64,000 nucleotides of DNA, from contig NW_014577068.1 in the NCBI RefSeq assembly GCF_000485595.1, positions 390,936 through 454,935 of the forward strand. Reading direction: 5' to 3'. The notes beneath the pieces are model-generated. The model was not told the origin of the DNA and searched no databases. It saw only the letters and a list, made by a program, of their open reading frames with translations. This document shows, piece by piece, positions 56,648 through 64,000 of the stretch. Numbering within the stretch: the stretch's first letter is position 1; each line of letters opens with the position of its first letter. The DNA comes from Priapulus caudatus. Its lineage: Eukaryota; Priapulida; Priapulimorpha; Priapulimorphida; Priapulidae. The position numbers and the translations under genes are program-made.

Positions 56648-58689
56648 GAAGTGTCAGGCTGCTTGTGCTGGAGTGATATCAGAGGTGGTGTAAGTTGCAT
56701 GGAATTGTTTGTACGGCTGAAAATTCTGTTACTGCTTACCATCGTTTAATAATAGTTGACGTAATGTTAGATCAGAACAATTGGTGCGCGATTGCTGCGT
56801 TTGGGAACTAGTGTTGTTTGTTGGGGGTGCGTGGTTTGCGTGTTTCAGCACTTGTAAGTGCAGTGGGATTTGGACGGTATAGACTGGTGGACGTTTTAAG
56901 AAGAGTGCTACACAAACGTGTATATACGGCTATGGTTGATAGAATGTCAGGTGAGAGTATTTAGGTTTTTGGGTTTGTCTTTTGCATCTTAATGCACTTG
57001 CATTTGTAATGTGGCTTGCAATGTGTTCTTTGGAGGTTTTGCATACATGCAACTTGGTTGTCTAACAACAAATTGACAGTAAACCCTAATACAAACTAAA
57101 CTCGCTTAATAAATAAGAAACCTAAGTACTGGTAATGGTAAACGATGTCGTTTTGGTTGGCGGGTGGTGCGTGGGGTAGTGTTTTCTTGTTTGAGCAGGT
57201 ATTACAAACTCCGCTGGGCGCTACTGCCGTTTCTCCTGTCTTGCAATAACACTGGGATGCACCTGACTGATTTGGCTGCAATGAGAACCTGTCGATTTAA
57301 AGCGCAGGAAGACTACTAAATGACGTAACAACCCTGTATGGGCAAACTGCTGCATTCTTGAGGTTTGGTTATAAGTGTTTTCTGCTTACAAGTACTGCAC
57401 GTACTTCAACAACTGATAATGGTTAACCAACTGTAAGTGTGTGGGATCTGATCTGCGTAAAAAGTGTGCTGCTTTAGTGTGTGGGGGATGTGTGTAGTTC
57501 TTCATTTATAGGAGCTGTGGTGTCAATTGCCTATTGGATGGAAGTGTGAAGTGTCGGGCTGCTTGTGCTGGAGTGATATCAGAGAAGGTGGTGTAAGTTG
57601 CATGGAATTGTTTGTACGGCTGAAAATTCTGTTACTGCTTACCATCGTTTAATAACAGTGAACGTAATGTTAGATCAGAACAATTGGTGCGCGATTGCTG
57701 CGTTTGGGAACTAGTGTTGTTTGTTGGGGTTGCGTGGGTTGCGTGTTTCAGCACTTGTAAGTGCAGTGGGATTTGGACGGTATAGACTGGTGGACGTTTT
57801 AAGAAGAGTGCTACACAAGCGTGTATATATGGCTATGGTTGATAGAATGTCAGGTGAGAGTATTTAGGTTTTTGGGTTTGTCTTTTGCGTCTTAATGCAC
57901 TTGCATTTGTAATGTGGCTTGCAATGTGTTCTTTGGAGGTTTTGCCTACATGCAACTTGGTTGGCTAACAACAAATTGACAGTAAACCCTAATACAAACT
58001 ACTACTACTACTACAAGAAACCTAAGTACTGGTAATGGTAAACGATGTCGTTTTGGTTGGCGGGTGGTGCGTGGGGTAGTGTTTTCTTGTTTGAGCAGGT
58101 ATTACAAACTCCGCTGGGCGCTACTGCCGTTTCTCCTGTCTTGCAATAACACTGGGATGCACCTGACTGATTTGGCTGCAATGAGAACATGTCGATTTAA
58201 AGCGCAGGAAGACTACTAAATGACGTAACAACCCTGTAAGGGTAAACTGCTGCATTCTTGAGGTTTGGTTATAAGTGTTTTCTGCTCACAAGTACTGCAC
58301 GTACTTCAACAACTGATAATGGTTAACCAACTAAGTGTGTGGGATCTGATCTGCGTAAAAAAGTGTGCTGCTTTAGTGTGTGTTGGGTATGTGTGTAGTT
58401 CTTCATTTATAGGAGCTGGGGTGTCAATTGCCTATTGGATGGAAGTGTGAAGTGTCAGGCTGCTTGTGCTGGAGTGATATCAGAGAAAGTGGTGTAAGTT
58501 GCATGGAATTGTTTGTACGGCTGAAAATTCTGTTACTGCTTACCATCGTTTAATAACAGTGAACGTAATGTTAGATCAGAACAATTGGTGCGCGATTGCT
58601 GCGTTTGGGAACTAGTGTTGTTTGTTGGGGGTGCGTGGTTTGCGTGTTTCAGCACTTGTAAGTGCAGTGGGATTTGGACGGTATAGACT
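56648..58689 (+). repeat. ~900-bp tandem repeat, 2.3 copies
   Basis: Copies begin at 56648, 57548 and 58449 (gaagtgtc(a/g)ggctgcttgt) and are nearly identical. Copy 3 stops at 58689, exactly where the inverted minisatellite starts. A difference between copies 1 and 2 is ttaataaat versus an (act)n stretch near 58000. No convincing reading frame. Confidence 0.95.
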
Positions 58690-58792
58690 GCCCGAGACGC
58701 CGGCTGATGGCTGAGGACGCAAGATGTCGGCTGATGGCTGAGGACCCGAGACGTCGGCTGATGGCTGAGGACCCGAGACGTCGGCTGATGGC
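58690..58792 (-). repeat. 27-bp minisatellite, inverted block (4 units)
   Basis: cccgagacgtcggctgatgg + ctgagga units, the reverse complement of the array at 59735-60077. Confidence 0.95.
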
Positions 58793-59064
58793 AGTTCTGA
58801 TGGTTCTGGTGGGCTGATGGAGGCTGGATGTAGTGTAGACCTAGTGGTTTGCAGGACAGGGTAGGACAGCCGTCGCATATTCGTCATTCCCACGGACAGA
58901 TCTGCAGCCTGCAAATAAACTACCACCTTTCCATAGTGGAGGCCCCCGGTAGACTTTTTCGATTGCAGAGAAGATGCGACGACATGAGGAGACAGGTGCA
59001 GCCAGCTCGTCCCATGACAGGAAGGAAATGCGCGACGTTGTGTTGGATACGGCATGTTGCATAA

Positions 59065-59734
59065 ATATCACTTGCTAGACACTTCCATCCAATAAGCAAT
59101 TGACACCATAGCGCCTATAAATAAAGAACTACACACATCCCCCACACACTAAAGCAGCACTTCTTACGCAGATCAGATCCCACACACTTACAGTTGGTTA
59201 ACCATTATCAGTTGTTGAAGTACGTGCAGTACTTGTAAGCAGAAAACACTTATAACCAAACCTCAAAACTGCAGCAGTTTGCCCATACAGGGTTGTTACG
59301 TCATTTAGTAGTCTTCCTGCGCTTTAAATCGACATGTTCTCATTGCAGCCAAATCAGTCAGGTGCATCCCAGTGTTATTGCAAGACAGGAGAAACGGCAG
59401 CAGCGCCCAGCGGAGTTTGTAATACCTGCTCAAACACAAGAAAACACTACCCCACGCACCACACGCCAACCAAAACGACATCGTTTACCATTACCAGTAC
59501 TTAGGTTTCTTGTAGTAGTAGTAGTTTGTATTAGGGTTTACTGTCAATTTGTTGTTAACCAACCAAGTTGCATGTACGCAAAACCTCCAAAGAACACATT
59601 GCAAGCCACATTACAAATGCAAGTGCATTAAGGCGCAAAAGACAAACCCAAAAACATAAATACTCTCACCTGACATTCTATCAACCATAGCCATATATAC
59701 ACGCTTGTGTAGCACTCTTCTTAAAACGTCCACT
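59065..59734 (-). repeat. Inverted copy of the 900-bp unit
   Basis: Reverse complement of about 660 bp of the tandem unit: cacttccatccaataagcaa through ttaaaacgtcca. It ends exactly where the plus-strand minisatellite begins, mirroring the 58689/58690 junction. Confidence 0.93.
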
Positions 59735-60077
59735 CCTCAGCCATCAGCCGACGTCTCGGGTCCTCAGCCACCAGCCGACGTCTCTGGTCCACAGCCACCA
59801 GCCGGCGTCACGCGTCCTCAGCCATCAGCCGACATCTTGCGTCCTCAGCCATCAGCCGGTGTCACGCGTCCTCAGCCGGCGTCACGCGTCCTCAGCCATC
59901 AGCCGACATCTCGGGTCCTCAGCCATCAGCCGGCGTCACGCGTCCTCAGCCATCAGCCGCCGTCACGCGTCCTCAGCCATCAGCCGGCGTCACGCGTCCT
60001 CAGCCATCAGCCGACATCTCGGGTCCTCAGCCATCAGCCGGCGTCACGCGTCCTCGGCCACCAACCGACGTGTCGGG
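59735..60077 (+). repeat. 27-bp minisatellite, 13 units
   Basis: Units of cctcagccatcagccggcgt + cacgcgt with two main variants (…gacatctcgggt and …ggcgtcacgcgt) that partly alternate; one unit has an internal deletion. 27 is divisible by three, so long open frames arise without being genes. Confidence 0.95.
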
Positions 60078-60399
60078 CACACCTTGGTATTACCATCCTT
60101 GCAGTCTACATGTTTGGGTCCACATCCTGTCAGCCACCAGCTGTGATCTTGGGGACACAAGCCAGCGTACCTGCCATGCGTGAGCCAACATGTAGCCATT
60201 AATCAGCGTGTGTGTTTGTTTTAACCGTTGTTACCAAACTTTGAAGATGATTATTGGTATTGTTTTTACCTTCCTATCAAATTTTACGTACACAACTGTT
60301 AATGTCTTCCGTATCATCGTCTGTAAGTAATAGAGATGCATTCCATAACCATTGTGGGTGGGCGAGAGGGTTTGTTACAGGTCTTTGGTGGTCTTGGAA

Positions 60400-60840
60400 A
60401 TTGCTGTCCTCGTCGCTAAGCTTTTAGGATGTTGCTGCCAGTAGTGTGATCCAAAGCCAGTAGTGGCCTCAAGCAGAAGGGTGGTGCCCACTCGTGCGAG
60501 CAAACATCAGAGGGTCCTAAAGGTCCAACCAAAGGGGATCGGGGAGAAGTAGAAGCCAGCCAACGTTCCAGCCAGCCATGGGAAGAGGTGCAATACATGG
60601 AGGGTCACAGGGGAATCGGCGCGAACATCAAGGGTCATACAGGTCCATCAACAGGAATTGGGCATTAGGAGCAAGCCTGAAAGCCAGCCAGTGATAGGAA
60701 TTACTTTCAAGGGTCGTCATTCGAGGGTCGCATGGGAACCAGCAGGAGCATCCCAAGGGTCCTACAGGCTCATCAGAGGGAATTGGGAAGTGATAGGAGC
60801 CAGCCAGCCATAGGGAGGCCATCAGTGTGAAAGGGTGGTG
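60400..60840 (+). repeat. Degenerate ~100-bp repeats
   Basis: Repeated words agggtc(c/a)ta(a/c)aggt(c/t)ca, ggaattggg and gccagccag recur through the segment at irregular spacing. Confidence 0.7.
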
Positions 60841-61017
60841 ACATCAGGCAAAAAACTTTTGGTCAAGTGTCCTGCATAAAAAGATGAAAACGTATCAGCC
60901 CACATAGCTTGCCTATATATTAGATCCTGTGGGGAAAATGTACAGAGTCTGCCATTATGACATCAGGGAGTAATACCATACAAAGCAGCTATTCATAATT
61001 GACATTATTCCATGGTA

Positions 61018-61400
61018 TTGTGCCAAGTATTCGACCATGTGTAAAGAAGAGGTATGAATTCTCGGACTTGCAAGTGAAGGAAGTGAAGTGACGTGAATGT
61101 AAAGTCTGAAGATTATTCAGAGTCGTGATAGCAGCGAGAAGAAACCAGAAGATGAGAGGAGATAGCAGTGGAAGAGTGTAGAGGGAAGAGTGGTCTCAGA
61201 AGTGTGGTTGTTGTGGTGTGATTATGACAGTGTTCCATGCGATTGTGACCATGTGTAAAAAGTGGCTATTCTAAGAAGTATGAAGTCTCGCAATATTTAT
61301 TCGGAATCTGCAGAGGGAAGCAGCCAGAAGAGGAGGAGGAGAAGACAGTGGAAGAGTGTAGTGGGGAGTGCTTGCAAAGGTTTATTTGTTGCAACATGTG
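61018..61400 (+). repeat. Two-copy tandem repeat of about 220 bp
   Basis: accatgtgtaaa(g/a)a at 61034 and 61249; gaagaaaccagaagatgagag versus gcagccagaagaggagg; gtggaagagtgta in both. Confidence 0.75.
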
Positions 61401-61669
61401 AAAGGTGCAGAGCAGTTTTTGTTAGCATGTGCCAGGGGGGTGAGACAACACCTTGGCTGGTCAGAGCATGGGAAATCACACCTCCCCCCTCCCAAATTTC
61501 AAAAGTGCAATCAAGTGGGAGTTAGGGTTGGGGTGTCCGGCTCGCAGCATTTCCCTGGCACAATTAATTAGGTCGTGTTTATAATTGATGTATAACGAGT
61601 TCAAAACAAGATTTGTGTGATTGTGAGCAGGAAAAATAGTGGTGGGAAAAGAGCAGGGAAAAAGTGAAG

Positions 61670-62400
61670 GATAGAATGTATGGTTTTTTATCGTGAATCC
61701 TTGCCGCTGTAACTCGCGCAGAATGTAGCTATTCAATCCGATTAAAGATAGGACTTGCGAGCTCAGTAATATTTAGCAGCCGGAATAGGCATAATCTAAT
61801 GAAACAAAAAAAAATGCGGAATGTACGTGACTCGATGTGCGATTGTGAGCGGGGAAAAAGCATCTGAAAATAGAAGTGACTGATAGAATGTGTGATTTTA
61901 TTGTGGTGCATCGCGAAGCCTTGCCGCTGTAGAGAAATGAATGATAAGGTGTGCGGTTTGCAGCTTGATTGGTGCTGTGGTGTATCGCGAAGCCTGGCCG
62001 CTGTAATGAAATGAATGATAAGGTGTGCGGTTTGCAGTTTGAGTGGTGCTTTGATTGTGGTGCATCGCGTGAATCCTTGCCGCTGTAACTCGCGCAGAAT
62101 GTAGCTATTCGATCTGATAAAAGATAGGACTTGCGAGCTCTGTAATATTGAGCAGCCGGAATAGGCATAATCTAATGATACGTAAACAAAATTGCGGAAT
62201 GTGCGCGACTGTGTGTCACGTGTGTGATTGTGAGCGGATTACCTGATCTGTGATTGTGAGCGGTAAAAAGCAATCTGAAAATGGTTTGGAGTGAAAAGAA
62301 AAGAAAAATAGAAGTGACGGATATAATGTGTGATTTTGATTGGAATGCATCGCTTCGCTGTAACTTGCGCAGAATGTAGCAACTGATCCAGTACATTGAG
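61670..62400 (-). repeat. Degenerate repeats with 'ccttgccgctgtaa' word
   Basis: gaatccttgccgctgtaactcgcgcagaatgtagctattc occurs as two near-identical blocks (about 61695 and 62070), interleaved with atgaatgataaggtgtgcgg (two copies) and tgtgattgtgagcg (several). Confidence 0.8.
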
Positions 62401-63139
62401 CTAGTAAACCAACTTGAGGGAAAATTGCTGAGAATTAATATTGAGAGGATCATGAATAAGCGTAATCGAATGAAAACATGCGCGTTTGAGTGATTTGCTG
62501 ATACATAGTGGAGCGTTCGTGATGTTTGAAGTTGTGTTTGTGAAGCAATGTCGCAGTTATAATACAGTAATAGCCAATATTAAATGCGGTAACAGGAAAT
62601 GGTGCTAGTAAACCACATCTAGAATTGCGGTAACAACATTTAAAAATAATCTAGTCTATAAGCGTGAATATGTATAACCAACAGTCAAACGCGTTGATGA
62701 CTAAAACGTGTAAGGTCATTTAGGACGATTGTCAATCTAAAGAAAAGTAAAAAAAAAATGCGGAGTGATTAGCAACTTGTAAGTTGTAAATACGAATAAA
62801 ATATTTTAAAAAGTAACCATCACATTTCTGTTGACATTTTTTTGCTTGCGTTTTGACTTGTATAGAATTCCAGTGTGGTAACAATGCTCGTAATAAAGTA
62901 GCACATTGAACAAATATGTACAGAGAGAATTTGTTTAAATGAGAGTAAACAGCTGCACAACATGCGACCCACAGCACACTAGTGTAAACTCCGCCACGAC
63001 TATCAACTTGGTGTAAAACCTCTGTCAGATAATAACGAGTCCTTATAAGAGATTATTTATTTATCAACAATAACGAGCGATTTATTTATCAACAACAACA
63101 AGCGATTTTCAATTACCAACAATAATAGCAATGCACCAT
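62401..63139. other. Intergenic, nothing supported
   Basis: AT-rich unique DNA; short aacaataa(c/t)gag(c) echoes near 63065-63130. Confidence 0.5.
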
Positions 63140-63480
63140 GGGAGAGATGGGGGGGTCCGGACCGCCCTTTAATTTCAAAGTGCCCTTATTTTCATCCGAA
63201 ATTTTTTAGGGCTAGTTTTTCTGATAAAGATTTTCTTATATACAGTACATATAATATACTATATAAATTCGTTATAAAAATTTAGAAATGGGCAAAGAGG
63301 GGTCAAAATTACTGCTCGGATGCTCTCAGAATGCACCAATGTTTAAAAATCCTTGGGGGAGGTCCCCTAACCCCGACCCCCTAAGTGGCCTTCGGCAGCT
63401 TTTTCAAAACACCAGAAAAATGAAGCAGGAAAAGGTGCCCTTTATTCCTTTCAAAAATCATGGCTCCGCCCCTGAAGTTG
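63140..63480. repeat. G/C-run interspersed repeat
   Basis: gatgggggggtccggaccg at one end, cttgggggaggtcccc in the middle and catggctccgcccctga at the other; typical of the low-complexity-ended repeat seen at three other places. Confidence 0.55.
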
Positions 63481-63957
63481 AATATGCAAATGCGCTGAAC
63501 ATCCCACAGAAAGGTTGATAGATCGTTGAAAAATTGATCAACTCGTCAACTTTACAAATAAACGTTAAAATGTAGTGTGACCCCAGCTTTGGTAATAATG
63601 TATTATGGAGCCGTCTTTGGAGTGAGTGAGCCAGTGGTCACCACCTACGTGCTGAGCGGGAGTGCGCGCACGTACAGCTCCGACGCAATGGCAGACCACG
63701 TATATATGATATCGGTGATGACAGTCTGGGGGAGCACCCGTCCTGTGAGAAGAACACATGACAAGGTTACGAAGCAGTAATATTTAGAATAGGAATATAT
63801 TTACAACCAAAAATAAACTAACGAACATACATGAATATATTTTGAGAGACAATATCAGTGATCACTTAATAGTTCGGCCAGTTTTCTATAGCTCGTATTA
63901 TAAGCTTGTATTATTTAATAAGAACGGTAGTTTCTTCTATTTAGCTTCTTCTCCTAG

Positions 63958-64000
63958 ACGATCTGCAGCCGGATATCCGCGCGAAGCGCGCCAACGCCGC
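63958..64000 (+). CDS. Probable internal exon, cut by window end
   Basis: A strong acceptor (tttcttctatttagcttctt + ctcctag) is followed by GC-rich text with the same codon style as the CEP170 exons. Read from phase 1 it gives (D)DLQPDIRAKRANAA; all three frames are open over these 43 nt. Product not recognised. Confidence 0.5.

Noticed and set aside
59705-60202. 165-codon PQPSADVSG-type repeat protein
   Set aside because: The 27-bp minisatellite is a multiple of three, so it stays open; the frame is not ATG-initiated and there is no flanking exon evidence.
63577-63780. Open CpG-rich stretch that could be an exon
   Set aside because: No convincing acceptor/donor pair or homology; kept only as a possibility next to the exon at 63958.

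Overview
This window is invertebrate-like animal nuclear DNA. It has intron-rich genes with GT-AG junctions, GC-rich exons inside AT-rich introns, metazoan protein families and many short DNA-transposon derivatives. Two 10-N assembly gaps (28019-28028 and 39919-39928) mark a draft scaffold. A marine, non-vertebrate bilaterian fits best, but the species cannot be named from the sequence.

Layout. (1) 1-19034, plus strand: the 3' part of a CEP170-family centrosomal/microtubule gene. I resolve 16 exons whose phases join without conflict, giving 1551 codons plus a stop. The N-terminal FHA-domain exons must lie upstream of the window. (2) 22131-27311, minus strand: a complete four-exon HAT1 gene (414 residues), convergent with CEP170. 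(3) 28244-35375, plus strand: a complete six-exon ARV1 gene (241 residues), head to head with HAT1 with 933 bp between the start codons. (4) About 35.4-50.7 kb: gene-poor, with a polypurine/polypyrimidine block, a roughly 7.7 kb structure with 2 kb inverted arms, and long CA and GA microsatellites. (5) 51045-52486, plus strand: a small intronless gene of unknown orthology with a TATA box and initiator; it carries a weak SERTA/IER-like motif. (6) 52.5-63.9 kb: TG-rich repetitive DNA with a composite of 900-bp tandem repeats, an inverted copy and a 27-bp minisatellite. (7) 63958-64000: a probable exon of another gene cut by the window end.

The three recognised genes are ordinary housekeeping genes (centrosome/microtubule scaffold, histone H4 acetylation, ER lipid/sterol homeostasis) and show no shared pathway. 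The unusual material lies in the non-coding part. Two consecutive CEP170 introns carry duplications that start inside the upstream exon and copy its splice donor, one of them amplified into an 88-bp array in both orientations. Several unrelated miniature transposons carry telomere-like CCCTAA/TTAGGG arrays. Transposons are nested in ARV1 introns, and there are two large inverted structures. No prokaryotic operon, CRISPR array or defence system is present.
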